From Lepidodermella squamata (Eukaryota; Gastrotricha), in contig JBLDXI010000032.1 of the NCBI GenBank assembly GCA_047495785.1, positions 3,596,001-3,660,000 on the forward strand: a DNA stretch of 64,000 bases, in the 5' to 3' direction. The notes under the pieces were generated by a model that was not told the origin of the DNA, did no database searches, and saw nothing but the letters and a program-made list of their open reading frames with translations. The number at the start of each line of letters is the position of its first letter. Position 1 is the stretch's first letter. The position numbers and the translations under genes were made by a program. Shown one piece after another: positions 1 to 12,900 of this stretch.

Positions 1-3000
1 CGGGAATAGCCATGACAGCCGGCGAATGACCAGGTCCAGGTGCTGCGGGGCACCATCGCCACCAGTCTGGCCTTTGAATAGATCCAAAACGAAAGAAGCC
101 CCAGATACCAAAATGAACTGGTCTTTCGGCGACTTGCGGTAATACAGCCGGTATTCGTAACTTTCTGTCAGCGAAAGCCTCATGGCCGAAGAACCGACCC
201 CAACTCGACCGGTCGGTGTCTCGATGCCTAGAGCCGACATGACCGCATCGACGACTTCCCTCACTAGAGAACAGCTGTCGACGTAAGAAGCGACCCTTCG
301 TTGCCCGGGTAAGAAAATTCGGATAAAGACTGACGAACTCGGGGTTCGGCGACCTTCGATCAAAGACCCGCAGTAGTTGATTTCGTCCTGGGACGGCAGA
401 GACCGGCGACTGCCCATCAGCGCGACTTTGGTCATAGCAGCCGCACATTCGAGGATCAGCTCCCGGTTCTTCCCGGTCGACAGCTGCTCGGCTAGGAATA
501 GGTACATGTACGGCCGCAGTGTGTCGGATAGCCGGAAGAACTTTGCGAGGATTGATAGTAAATTCAAAACTCGCTGCGTCAGTTTCGGGGTGGGCGGGTC
601 GGCATCCGGGGCGGCCAGTGGCTTCACGGTCTGCAGGAAAATTTCGTCGGTAATGCTCGGATATTGAAGCCCGGTGGACAATATGCCGGATATGAATTCG
701 CGTTGAGCTGCGATGTCATTGGCATTTTCATCCGAAAACAAAAATCGGACAATTACTGAAAATTAAAATATTAGGAATGAAATTTAAAGTAACCAAGTTA
801 CTTACGCGAAGAGCACTGAGAGCACAATGGGCGCATATCGTCGTTGACATTAAGGAAAATCATTTCATTGAAGTTCTCGACGGCATTTCCACCTGAAAAT
901 GACATAGTGAAAAACCAGTTATTTCAGGGAAAAAACAGTTATAAAAGGGCCGTAGCCTTTGACCCGGAAATGACCGTCTTTGTTATAAGGGTGAGATTAT
1001 TATTTATATTATGTTATAATTAACTCTAAAACTCTACCTAAAGCAAGTTGGTCGATGTTTTCCCTGTTTCATTTGATGAAATCAATCGCCAATAAAAAAG
1101 GAATTTCTCTCAAAAAATTGACTCACCGTTGCCGCCTTAAAGCCAGTCGAGCGATTAAGCTGGTCAAGTTGTCGCCTTTATCTGACGGCCGGTCGCCCGG
1201 GTCTCCGCGGAGAAGCCAATTTTCGACAGATGAATAGTGCTCGCTAGTAAGGGCCCCAGCATCCTTCAAAAAAATGACGGCAAATGCTACGATTAAAATG
1301 GTAAAAAGAGCCACGTTATCATGCAATATTTAATCAAATTTCTAATTTATTTGAATAATTTAGAAATTCAATTGAAAATATTGAGGGAGTTGAATAAAAA
1401 TACTCACCACAATGAGATCACAATCTTGGATCCTTTTATCGGCAAAATGGCGGCGAAGTTCAAGAGGGACAAGTGACAGATCCATCGGAACAACGGCCGC
1501 GATCGGGAAAAATCCGCAACGACCGCGACATGTGCCATACAGAAGACCATCCTGCGGCTGAGCATCCAGCACGTAGACAATGTCATTTTTCCGCAAAACC
1601 AGCTGTCGCTCGGACGGTTCAGAAGGCACTGAATCGCGAGTGGCCGAGAATTTAACGCTGGACTGAGCTTCGATGGTGAAAGCACTCAATCGATCAGCGA
1701 GCAAGTCGACATTGTCCGACGTGAAGGTGTAGTCACCCATATGAGCTACCGCGATTTTAACCGAAGACTCGCCGGCAATCACCACATCCTCAACATCAGT
1801 CCATTGGAATGATTTAACGACATCAAGGATTCGGCTCGATGTAGTCGGGTCGATTCGGCGAGAAACCATCGACAGATACTTCGGAGATAAGGCGATGTCG
1901 GTGACAATAGTCGAAGTACCCGACTCGTCGAGAACACCCGAAACCGGGTAGATAGCCGCGAAGTACAGCTTCATGTCAACCGCCATTTTGACGACCAGTT
2001 TCATGAAGTCAATATCCAAACTCGGCGCATTAGATAGCGGCGCCACGCTAGTTCCGGATACGAAGTTACCCGCCGCTAGGACGGCTTGCTTCGTCAATTT
2101 TCGCGTGTATAACATATTCATTAAGGAGGTGTGCTCCGCGGTTGACAGCCGGCTGAACATTCCTGGCCGGGTCGACTGGACATCGCCAACAATCTGGGCG
2201 AGAATCAGACGGAGAAAACTGCGGTCCGCATCCAGCAGAAACTTTGACTCGGCCGGGGTGAGAAACGCTTTGTAAGCAATTAGTTGCCATTGCGGGTTGG
2301 AGTAGGTCAAAAACGCATCACTATTATCACCAGACACCATCGCATTCGGACCCATCTGATCATCCAACATCGTAATTAGTTTGAACAAACTATTTCCTTC
2401 GTTCGTGAAAGCATTTCGAAAGTTGTTTCGTGTCAGCATAGCAACAGCAGCTTGAGATTGCGGCGCTTGAACATGAATCATTTCCGGTTTCAGAAATTTA
2501 TCCAACACCTTAGCCGCTTGTCGCACATTCGTCGTCATCGAGGCAGATAGAGGATTGTTCGGCTCCATTGCTACATTAGCGTACTCAGATCCGCTCATAT
2601 TTCCATTACCGCCACCTTGTGACATGAAAGAACTATGCCCCGAACTGTTAAGGTGGGTGTACACCGATCGAGTGTCAACAATAGCACTTGGGGCAGAGGC
2701 TGGGACTGCGGTTGACATCGTATTTCCATGCGAAATCGAGGACATAGTGCCGAAATCGAACAGATTGTTGATGTAATCGTCGATTTTAGCTAGATTGGAA
2801 TTTGTGCTTGAAACAGACGGCTGGCGTTTCAGGTCCGAAACAGGTGTGTTATCACCATCAAACGACACTTGCTTTCGATTCGAAGCTCGTAAATTTCCGA
2901 TATGTGCAGTTTTCGGGGTCGACGTCTGACGAGGCGGCGCGACTTCATTGCTTGATTTCCTACTCTTGTCAACATTAGAAAGTTGAGCGAAAAAGCCGGA

Positions 3001-6000
3001 GAGGAATGAGGACGCATTTGTAGGCGCAGGTTTCACCCCTGTCGGAGCGACAACTGCCGGCAAATTGCGGATAAGACCAAGCCCGGGGAAGCGGCCTTTC
3101 GGCTGCAACTCGGGTGGGAATTCGATGTGAGATATCAAATCGAGGACTTTCCCCTCAGGCCATATTTCAATTCGCTCAGCGCCGGCGAAAATTAGGGCAA
3201 CTCCCCACCCGGTATACAACAGTTGAGGCGGAATGTCAGTTGAAACCTGAAATTTCGTGGTAATGCACGTCGATGCGAACTCTTCGACATTGGAATGTGA
3301 AGTCACTTCTACGTAACACGCCGTTGCATCAACAAAATTGCACGATAGTGCCATCCTCAGCAGTCGAATATTCGTAATCCATTCGAGCAGACACGGCGCA
3401 AGAATTCGGCTCGATGTCCAAGGGTACCGAACCAACTGCCTGACCACAGCGAAAAGCTTTTGATAGGCGAATAGTACCAGATGCGGCGCTGTGATTGACG
3501 GGCTGTGGAGGCTATCAGCGGCTATTGTTGCCAAGACTGATTTAACAAGGGGTGGAGGAGGGTCATATGATGACACAATATGTAGAAGCAAAATCCAAAG
3601 CAAATTTTTCGAGTCAACCGGTAAATTTTGCGAAGTGAGGGATCGGATGATTTCTCCAATCACGTAATCATATGTGACGCGATTCTTGCTGCTTGAAATT
3701 GAGTCCATCGAAGTGTTTGGCGATGACTGGTGGTTAGCATGGAAATTTCTTAGCAACGCATCGACACCTTCACCATGGCAAGCCACAATAAGCAGAGAAG
3801 CCAAAACCAACTGATGCAAGCCAGAGCCTTCCTTATCGCCTACAAATAGCGAAACGATCCGTGAAACGTAATTCACGTCTTGTTGATGTGGGGTAGGGTC
3901 AGGCCGATTTTTGCCCGGAAATGACGTTTGCATGAAAGCACCGACCACGGTTTTCAACACCCCTGCATCTGATGGAACGATCGTCGCTAAATTTCTGATA
4001 TTGTTAATCGCCGGAACGATATGACGATCGTCATCGACGAGCTGCCAATTCAGCAAATACGCGATAACTTCAGGCAAAAGGTCACGAGGCGGGGCGCTCT
4101 TCGCACTGGTTTGGACCAATGGTGTAGGTTGGCCGATCGCGCTGTCTTTTGACGTATTCGCTGACGGAGTTTTCGGGGTTTGAGATTGCCGGTGTGGTGT
4201 TGTTGGTTGGACCAGATTAGGCCGAGGTTGCGGCGCTTTCGCCGCTTCTTCAGCTTTACGCTTTCTCTCCTCGGCTCTTTTGGCCTCACGACGTTCGTCC
4301 AAAAAGCGGAAAACCGACTTCTGCCACTTGGAAATAGCTGCCCATCGCTTTGAATGAACTTCAGCTTCCAGACGTCGGAACATCGAATCAGTCACGAAAA
4401 CCAGTGTTCGCCCGATTTGGTAGTCCTTCACCTCGGCGGCGCCAATTTTGTTGAGAACGTAAAGACATGCGTCGACTGGTTGAAGCGATTCAACTGCCTC
4501 GGATGAAACGAGGAGTGGGGCGTATGTCGCGACGAATTCTTGATGTTTAACCCGAACAGGATACCCGGCTTTTCGAACCCGGGCTGCATCGATGATACCG
4601 CCACATCTCAACTGGTCTAGCACACATTCAGCGTCGAAATGTCCGGATTTCTTCGTCCGATTCGGCCGAATGCAACGAACGAAGTGCGGCTGGCATCGAT
4701 TGACAACAGCAATTAGCTGATTCAGCGACTCCTGATACATAGAAGAAACGGTCGAAAAATTACGCGTCCTCCTCGGAGGCGAGTTAACAGGTGGGTCACC
4801 GCCGCCCAGCTGCATCTTGTTGCCAGATGCGAAAACGGAAGCAATGATCGGATTCTGGCTTTTCACCAACATATCAATGATGTCTGGTCGGTTAGCGTCG
4901 CGATTTTTCTCTAGGAAGCCGCGAGTCTGGTAGCGAACTTTGCCCGCATAATGCGCAATGCTGAATTCTTCACTCGACTTGGCTCGGTCATAGGCTGGGT
5001 TGTACCGATTCAACTCGTTGCATTTGTTCAAGAATGATGCATCTGAAGCCTGAAGAAAAACACCTGAATAAAAATTCCTCCTTAAAATATTTAGCAACTC
5101 ACATTCGGCATAAAACAGTGATCATCCAAAATGGTCATAATCCCAGTTTTCTTGTTGACCAGCAAATCAATGCAATTAGCGTTATCATTCATCTCAATTT
5201 TGGTCCACTTCAAGCCATCGCGAATGTAAGACTCTTGTTCCATCTTGATAACTTCTTTCAAGAAATACGCGTGGAGAGACTCGCTCGCAAAATTGATACA
5301 CAGCTGCTCGAGACTATTTTGATTCGGGAAATCTTCGAACCCGAAAATATCCAAAATACCAATGTGGCCAATTTTCGCTTCAGGATCCGAAGCAGATTGT
5401 GGATTCACACCTTGCATGGAATTCGCCAAATTAATGTTGACTTTGCTTGACAGCCAGCTGAAAAGCTTCGCGTAAATGAACTTGGCTATCGCGTCTCGTA
5501 CGACAAAAGCTTGATCAGGAGTCAGCGCGAACGTCAAACGTTCGTGACCAGCTTCAGTAGTTTTAACAGTTAAGAGACTAGCCAAAGTGCCTTCGGAGAG
5601 CCTCATCAGACTAGCGATGGTCTGAAGCGGCCTCAACGAGGCAAGTCGAAGTTCACTGACAACGCCTTGTTCATTAACCACTTTCTCAAATTTGATCGTT
5701 CCAAGGTGGCAAATTGAAGCAAGCATGGCCCATAGAGCTTTAAGCTCTTCGACATTTAGACCTAGCGCTACGAGGCGAGCGTTTATTTTCGAAAAGCGAT
5801 CTCTCAACTCGTGAGTCTGTTGAGGTAGACCAGTAGCGAAGTAGTCGCAGGTAACCAGCTGGTCGAGTTGATAACTCCTACGCTGGTCATCCGACAATCC
5901 CCCGATAAATTCGTAGAAAATGTGATAGTTCTTCTCGCTCTTGCTGTGGCACACCACGCGAGATCTTTCGAGTAAATAATCCGAGACTTGAACAGCGATC

Positions 6001-6758
6001 AAGTTACCCTGCTGAAATGCGAGATCGATCAATCGGCCGTGCCGACTTGAGTTGTAATTCAGTGATGTAGATGCATTGCCGAAAGACTCGAGAATGCCGA
6101 GGCCGTCCATGATTTGCTGGCAAATTTTACGCAGTTTGTTGTCATTCGAATTGTTGTTTTTGTTCACGATATACGAAATTAAAAGGCGAGCGCTTTCGGT
6201 TTTTCCACTACCACTTTCGCCACTGATTGAAATGATTTGATCGCCATTCAACCGTCGAATATTTTCCAACGCATCATTTCCGATTGTGTAAAGATGGGGC
6301 GGAAGAACTTTACCGCCGGATGTGCGTCTCGAGTACTCCGAAGTGGTCGCATCGGAATATAAATTGTCGACCTTCTTGTATGGATTAATTGCGAGAACTA
6401 GCCGGCCCAGGTGGGTGTAAAGCTCATCTCTAACGAAGCGGTTTCGCAATAGCTCAACTACAGCACCTGGGGCGATAGTCGGGAGTTGGAGGATGTCATC
6501 GACAAGCAGCGATGTGGTTTGTGAGATCGCCGAAGGTAGTGTCGGAGGTGAAAGCGTTAACGAGTAACCGGCGTTTTGAAATTTAGTTGGAGCCGGTAAT
6601 TGCGGTGGAGGCGGCGGCGGAACTGACTGTGATTGCGAATGCGGCTTCTGGTCTTCTTTTTGAACTTGTTTCACAGGAGCAGCTGGTTCTGTCTTCACAA
6701 TCGCATGCCCCGCTGGAGTTGAATTCGAGTTAGGGAGAAGAGACCTTAGGATATTCAT
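1..6758 (-). CDS. Unconventional myosin with MyTH4, SH3 and FERM domains (3' end beyond window)
   Basis: Actin-based motor of the MyTH4-FERM group, most like class XV (class VII or XII not excluded). The first exon, 5103-6758, starts with a proline-rich leader. It holds the P-loop GESGSGKTES near residue 180, a switch I region NYNSSRHGRL and switch II DIFGFE. Exon 1408-5049 completes the motor, including RCIRPNR and the converter start RVRKAGYPVR. It continues with a charged neck lacking a clear IQ motif, a MyTH4-like block at about residues 870-1135, a low-complexity linker, and an SH3 domain near residue 1700. Exons 1127-1263, 806-892 and 1-755 carry a second MyTH4 and the start of FERM F1. 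The 5103/5049 junction keeps phase. I could not join 1127-1263 to 806-892 in frame, so a small exon or an error lies there. A TTTTAG acceptor lies 21 bases before the ATG. Such myosins usually act in actin protrusions. Confidence 0.88.
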
Positions 6759-7259
6759 AAAATAAAATAAAAAGCCTCCCTAAAATAACAAAAACATTTA
6801 TTTAACTTCCCATCATAGTATTCGAATTTACTGTCGTGCATGAGACCAGCCAAAATATAGAAATGAAATAGAACCGATATTACTCAAAATGAATGGTCGC
6901 AAATCACACTATGCGACTTATAAAGCAGTGTTCCTGGCAAAAGACTATAACAATAAGAAAATATTTTCGTTATAGATCTTTCTTAATAATAGCACTTGAC
7001 CCCACAACACCATAATTTTAGGATGCAAAATTATAATAAATAGGTGCGCTCCATCATTTCGTTATCGCTATTTACAAATTGATACAGAATATTTGGCCTG
7101 TAAGGGAAAATCCAGGAAACCAAGCAAGTCGAGCATTACAGTAGTAACATTTATTTTCCAAATATAACCAGGATTTAGACAGGAAGCAAGGTTAGATTAA
7201 TCAGATTGTATCATTTCAATAGCTATATATTATGAATGATTACATTGCTAGCGATAATT
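6759..7259. other. Intergenic, AT-rich
   Basis: About 500 bases between the myosin start and the stop of the SEC31-like ORF, both on the minus strand. It contains the myosin 5' leader and a TTTTAG acceptor at 6780-6785. I see no other coding or repeat signal. Confidence 0.5.
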
Positions 7260-8807
7260 TCAAGAAGCGCCCATCGCCAAATTATTGCCACCGAATACTT
7301 GCAACTTCTGAGCGGTATGGAGGAGCAATTTCAGCGGCAACATGAACTGCCCAACCTCGCCGAAAGCGCAAGTCTTCGCCATAGTATTGTAGGCGGCCAT
7401 TGCAACGTTCAGGTCCTGCTTATCGACCGCGTCACTAACCTGACCTAAACAAGTCAAAAACGCAGGTGAAAGCTTGTTTTCCTCCAAGCTCTGGGTCAGA
7501 GCGGCTAGTTTTTTATCAACGTCTTCCAGAGTTTTCTTAGTTGGCGTAGGTGCTATTTGAGCGCACTTTGACGAGAGACTTTTCAATGACTCGATTGAGG
7601 CTTGAGCTGCTGAGGCTGACACGGGTGCAGTAGTTTGCACGGCTGTTTTCGAGCCCTTCGCCGCCGCTTTCGCGATGATGCTCACATCCGGATCGTTCCA
7701 GCCGTTGTTAGGAGTTTGAATATTCATGAAAGATACTATATTCGGGTTAAATGCCGGGTCCATTGGAGGTGGCGGCGGCATACCAGCGGTCGGAGGTTGG
7801 GACTGTACGACGCCGTATGGTGACATGTATGGATTAGGAGGTGGCACAGAACTGTTTCCCAACATAGGTGGCGCACCAGGTGTCTCAGGGCCAGTATAGG
7901 TTATCGGATTCGAGCCATACGTGTTCCCTGATGCCTGAGGAGGCGATTGAAATAGCTGGGATGGGGGTGCGACATTCGAGCCATAGGGAGCTGTGTACGG
8001 CTGGGGCTGGCTATTCATAGGCTGGGTACCGTACGGAGCCGAAAGAGCCGGATGAGGCACATAATGCTGGGCAAAATTCGCGCCGCCTGATGGAGCTGGG
8101 TTGAACGCAGTCGGCACCTGGTTCGCAAATGCCGACGGTGCGAACGGAGCGGTTGAGGGTGGTGGGGCTTGTTGATTCGCAACAGGGTTGTAGGCCGGCT
8201 GGCTCGGCACAAATGGAGCCGAAATTGGTTGGCTAGGCTGTGGTTGGAAAGCATTCACAACAGGGTTGAACGCCGACTGTGCCTGTGGCTGAAACGGCGA
8301 CGGAACAAACGGCGCTGGAGGTTGAGTTGCGGGCTGCTGGAAAGCCGTGACTGGTGCTAGAAGTGGCGCGTTTTGAGAGTAAACATTACTAGTAACATCT
8401 GCCGATGGAATACCAGAATTCGTTGGCACCGCAGCCGGGACGAACGGGGCAGGTGCCGTAATTGCGGTCTCTTGCGGTGGACTGGTCGAGTCAGGCAACA
8501 CAGGTGCGCTAGGGGCAGGGTTCGCCTCTGCTTGAGTTGCTGGTTCCACTTGAGCAGAATTCGGCAACTCAGGCTGAGATGAGCTGCTGACAGCCTCGGT
8601 AGTCGTGGTCGGTTCTGCGGGGGGTGGCGGGGCGAACGCTGCCACCGGCGCAGGTGGAACAATCGGAGGAGGCGCTGAAAAAGCGGAAAGAATCGGCTGA
8701 TCAACTGGAGGAGGCGGCACTAAAGGGTCGGACGCAGCATCGGCCTCACCGCTATTCCACGGCAATTTTGCAACGGGAGCTGGAGCGAAAACGGCAGGAT
8801 TTTGCAT
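7260..8807 (-). CDS. Stand-alone SEC31 C-terminal paralogue (proline-rich region plus C-terminal helical domain)
   Basis: A 515-residue single-exon frame. Residues 1 to about 380 are rich in proline, alanine and glutamine, with many APFVPS/PPPP blocks. The last 115 residues form a SEC31-type C-terminal helical domain, with LEDVDKKLAALTQSLEENKL and EVGQFMLPLKLLLHTAQKL. SEC31 itself, just upstream, ends with the related LEDVDKKMPMLYEKL and EVGQFLLPIKLLVHTAQQL, so the two are paralogues. There is no WD40 propeller and no alpha-solenoid. The ATG is only 2 bases after a TCTTCAG acceptor, so the ORF could be a trans-spliced gene or an alternative last exon of SEC31. Inference: it could bind COPII partners through the proline-rich part without forming the cage edge. 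Confidence 0.75.
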   Translation of the reverse strand: MQNPAVFAPAPVAKLPWNSGEADAASDPLVPPPPVDQPILSAFSAPPPIVPPAPVAAFAPPPPAEPTTTTEAVSSSSQPELPNSAQVEPATQAEANPAPSAPVLPDSTSPPQETAITAPAPFVPAAVPTNSGIPSADVTSNVYSQNAPLLAPVTAFQQPATQPPAPFVPSPFQPQAQSAFNPVVNAFQPQPSQPISAPFVPSQPAYNPVANQQAPPPSTAPFAPSAFANQVPTAFNPAPSGGANFAQHYVPHPALSAPYGTQPMNSQPQPYTAPYGSNVAPPSQLFQSPPQASGNTYGSNPITYTGPETPGAPPMLGNSSVPPPNPYMSPYGVVQSQPPTAGMPPPPPMDPAFNPNIVSFMNIQTPNNGWNDPDVSIIAKAAAKGSKTAVQTTAPVSASAAQASIESLKSLSSKCAQIAPTPTKKTLEDVDKKLAALTQSLEENKLSPAFLTCLGQVSDAVDKQDLNVAMAAYNTMAKTCAFGEVGQFMLPLKLLLHTAQKLQVFGGNNLAMGAS

Positions 8808-9084
8808 TGCTGAAGAGATTCCAATAAATTAAACTTCTATAAATTTATTTGAAACAAAAAATTCAAAAGCTGTGCACCAGATTCAAAGCCAGCAACAAAC
8901 AGCACCGGAAAATAAATTCTTTCTCGTGAAATTCATATGGCAGAAAATATATCAATAGAATGAGTGAAAGTTTCAAAATGGCAAGTTAAACAACAGCAAA
9001 AGAGATAGGCAATCATGGAAGGTAGGCTCAAATAAAGATATCAATAATAATTATCTGTCAGCATCAAGCTCTTGGCTACTTGGC

Positions 9085-9369
9085 TTAGCCAGATTTAGAC
9101 TCGTCTTTTGCTGGGCCAAACAGAGCGCACTTGGTAGCAACGGGTTTGTAGTCAGGATCACCCGGAGCGGGCTCTTTCGCTTCTCCAAAGGGGGCGCAAG
9201 CTACGGCCACGGGCTCTTTTCCGTCACCAAATGGAGCACAGGTTACAGCTACAGGCTCATTTCCATCACCAAAGGGAGCGCAAGCTATTGCGACGGGCTC
9301 TTTCCCATCCCAAGACGGAGCGCATTTAGTAGCAACTGGCGTTTCCTGTTTCTCTGTTGAATTGTCCAT
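9085..9369 (-). CDS. 94-aa protein made of cysteine-bearing 14-residue repeats
   Basis: A short intact ORF with ATG at 9369. A CCTTAG acceptor ends 29 bases before it, so the start is plausible for a trans-spliced mRNA. After a charged leader, the protein consists of roughly five units built on EPVAVACAPFGDGK. Each unit has one cysteine; one unit has SWDG in place of FGDG, and the last is separated by a PGDPDY spacer. No signal peptide or membrane segment is visible. I do not recognise the family. It lies between SEC31 and its C-terminal paralogue on the same strand, 277 bases from the latter. The regular peptide repeat argues for real coding. Confidence 0.55.
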   Translation of the reverse strand: MDNSTEKQETPVATKCAPSWDGKEPVAIACAPFGDGNEPVAVTCAPFGDGKEPVAVACAPFGEAKEPAPGDPDYKPVATKCALFGPAKDESKSG

Positions 9370-9930
9370 TTGATAATAAATAATCAGATCAAATAAATCT
9401 AAGGAAAAATAAATGCATGAAGTTAAATATACGTCGAGCCTTATAGCATAATTTTTATTTCACCGTGTGACTTACATGACAGCAGCACATATCGGATGAA
9501 CATATATATCATTTATTATGCACATTATGATTGCAACAGTTTTGATCCTCGTCGACTTGATCACACGAAAGAAGATAATGAAAGAAATTCTTGCAACCAA
9601 AAAATACACACGCAATTTTCAGCAAGGTGGTCTAGTGATTTAATCATGTTTCTCAACTAATTCGAGCACGCATTCGGGAAAATAATAATATTAATAATAC
9701 GATACTCAATCGATATCAAAATCGACCAACGCAAGCGCTAAATAGAAAATTTGTTTTCGTCTTCTCAAATTCAATTCACTCAGCAATTATAAAGCTATTT
9801 TTTTACTAGCCTTGGATATGCAGACCATTTTAATGCCCACCTACTAAATCAGTTCGCATTACTAAGCAGTGTTACCATAAAGCAATAACAAACCAGGTTC
9901 TTTGATAGTTCAATTAAATAAGCAATATTT
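9370..9930. other. Intergenic, AT-rich
   Basis: About 560 bases between the SEC31 stop and the repeat-protein start. It is AT-rich with no sustained frame. The only signal I see is the CCTTAG acceptor near 9399-9404 used for the repeat-protein leader. Confidence 0.5.
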
Positions 9931-12900
9931 TCACATTCGAATGTTGAGCTGTTGTGCTGTGTGAACGAGAAGTTTTATCGGCAGTAGAAATTGTCCAACC
10001 TCAGCGAATTGACCGGTTCCGGCAAGATGTTGACAAACCGCTGTAGCCCCGGCGAAATCCCCATTTCGAATGGCAGCGCTGAGTTGCAGCAGGCCTGCGA
10101 TAGTATTGGGTGAAATTTGTTTCAGCCGCAGCTTCTCGTACAGCATAGGCATTTTCTTGTCGACATCTTCCAACTTCTTGCGAGTTCCATGCGGAGCTGC
10201 GTCGAAGCATTTATTCAACAGCTCGCACAGCGCGTCAGCAATCGGTTGAAGATCGGCGGCAACTTGAGGTGGATTTCGGTCATGGGTGTGACTGGCAACA
10301 CTGCTGGTAGGACTCGGCTCCGGGTTAGGCGCGGCATGACCCTGGGAAGGGTCGATAGTTAGCGGGTTGTAAGCGTTGACTGGCGCTTCATTCCAGCTAT
10401 TTGGAGGACGTCTGTCAAGAAATGCATTACCCCTAGCTTGCTGCCCATCATTTTGGTTTTGCCCAGGATAGTGCTGCTGCTGCTGCTGCTGCTGATTATG
10501 AGGATTGAATTGAGAAGGGTTCTGCTGACCCGGTACAAACATTTGTGAAGAGGCTGGCGGTGGGGCATAGCCCTGTCCATTCGTCTGAGGCGGCATAGCT
10601 GCAGCTGGGTTATACGGCGTAGGCGTTACAGATGGGGGTGGATAGGCGGGTTTCGAGCCTGGTAACGCGTAATTTGACGGCATAGGCGGTGGTGGCTGGG
10701 CTTGCGCTGCTGGTTGGAACTGGCCTGGCATAGGGGGTGGCGCGACTTGTTGCTGCTGGAACTGTTGTTGCTGCTGTTGCTGTAATTGACCTGGTAGAGG
10801 AGGTGGGGGAACATGGTTTTGCGGCTGCGTCGCTTGGAACTGCCCCGGCGGAGGAGGCGGTAGTACGGACGATTGATGCTGCGCCGGTTGGAATTGACCA
10901 GGCATGGGTGGGGGCGGTATATTCTGTTGTTGCTGAGCTGGATGATATTGCCCCGGCATCGACGGCTGGTATTGACCAGGCATTGGCGGCGGAGGACCAC
11001 TAGGTTGAAACTGGCCGGGTGGATGCGCAGAATGTGCCGGCGGGAACTGCCCTGGTAATGAATTTTGAGCCTGAGCTGGCTGAAACTGGCCAGGCATGGG
11101 CGGGGGTGGGCCGGAGAGTTGAGGTTGAACAGGCTGGTATTGGCTCGGAGGTGGAGCAGTAGCTTGAGGCTGGAATTGCCCAGGAAGAGGCGGAGGAGGT
11201 ACAGCAGCTGGTTGCGGTTGAGGTTGGAATTGACCGGGTAATGGCGGTGGTGGAACGGAAGATTGCTGCTGGTATTGGTTCTGCTGGTACGGTTGAGGAG
11301 GAGACGGCGGCTGCTGAGGAATATACGGCGAAGGCCGTTGCCCAGGGGGCTGGGTCGGCGGCATTCCGGGCATGAACGGCGCGACACTAGGAGGCCGTTG
11401 CAGCTGCTGTTGCTGTAGTACAGGCGGGGCGTGAGCAGACGGGTCGTAAAATGAAGGTTGAGAGTGGGCCGGCATTGCAGCCGGGGCTAGAACATTTGAC
11501 GAATCAGGCGTGACCTGTTCCACATACTGGTTTTGATGAGCTATTGCAGGCGAATACATGTGCGGCATCGGCGGCGTTGGAGCAGCGAGGCGATTCGGCA
11601 TTTGAGTGACCCCGGTGACCGGCGGGCCTTGATACTGGTTGCTCTGGGGCTGCTGCTGGTAATGCGCAATTGGCTTCCCACCCACATGAAACGAAACCCC
11701 GGCACCAACCGGAGTCCCTGTGGTCGATCCAACGAACGATTCCTCGGTCGCGTTTGATGACCGCTGACTAGCTGCGGCGCTGATTACATTAGGCGATGGC
11801 CTGACGTCAAGTCTCCTGAACGGAGTCGAAGGAACAGGTAAACCAGTCGTCCGAGGCGATAAATTCAACGCGTGGTACAAACGATGGCGGAGTTCCAACA
11901 ACGCCAGCTTGTTATTAGGTGTCATTTTCACAACTTCAAACGCTAAATTCAGCTCGCCCTGTTCAACCAACAGTTTGGCGTACTGCGCCAATGTTTTGAT
12001 CGAAGCATCGTCAAGTTCGATATCACCCTGAGCTGATTTCGGAAGAACAGTCCCAGCATAGGCAAGCAGTAATTCAACGTGTTCCAGCAAATCTTTGGTT
12101 TCATTCGGTTTTTGGTACTTGACTCGCTCATTGATGCGCTCGCTAACGCATTTGCTGAATGACGAAATATTGGCGGAGACGAGGTGGCAAATTGCTGCTG
12201 GTCCGAACATTTGCGCGGCTTCCAGTCGGTCGGCCAAAGTTTCAGCCAAATCAGCTTGATAATCTTTATCCATTGCGTATTTCAAAATGATAGCCAAGCA
12301 AGTCGGCCATTGCCCGACGTCAAGGTACGATGCGACTGAATCGAGATCCCCAAGACAGATTCCGGAAATCAAGCGAGAAATCGGGTCTTGGGCAGATCGC
12401 ATGACGTAACGCAGAGCTTTCGCAAATAAATCTTGACTTGCAGAGGCTGATAGAACCAAAGCATTAGCATAGCGGCCCGAATGTAAACAAGCTTCGACGG
12501 CAAGCTCAGGTCGAGCGGTGAGAAGGCCCTCGACTATCATCGATTCACCTGTTGGGTCATTATCGGATTCGGGCAGACTGTAAGGATCGGTCGCTTCAAC
12601 AACAGGTTCCCCTCCATTTGTATCGCCATTAGTTCCGGCATAGCCTGTCGAATTTTGAGATGAGCTTGCATTGAAATGCACATTGTCCAAAATTCGACCA
12701 GTAGCTCCGTAAATCTAGTAGAAAAACAAGGGTTCAGTAATGCTAAGGGTAAAATCGAATGTGGGCTTCAGTAAACTTCTTCAGACTGGGGATCGGGTGG
12801 TTTCATGAGAAAAGTTTCAAATCTTTGCAATTCATTAAGCAGACTTTATGAAACACCCTGTATAAACCAACCACAGGCTTCATCAAGCCTTCATATACTA

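Noticed and set aside
377-667. 96-codon plus-strand ORF
   Set aside because: Antisense to the myosin MyTH4/FERM exon, whose minus-strand translation matches the family.
10626-11387. 253-codon minus-strand ORF rich in R/S/N/H
   Set aside because: Alternative frame of the SEC31 P/Q-rich repeat region.
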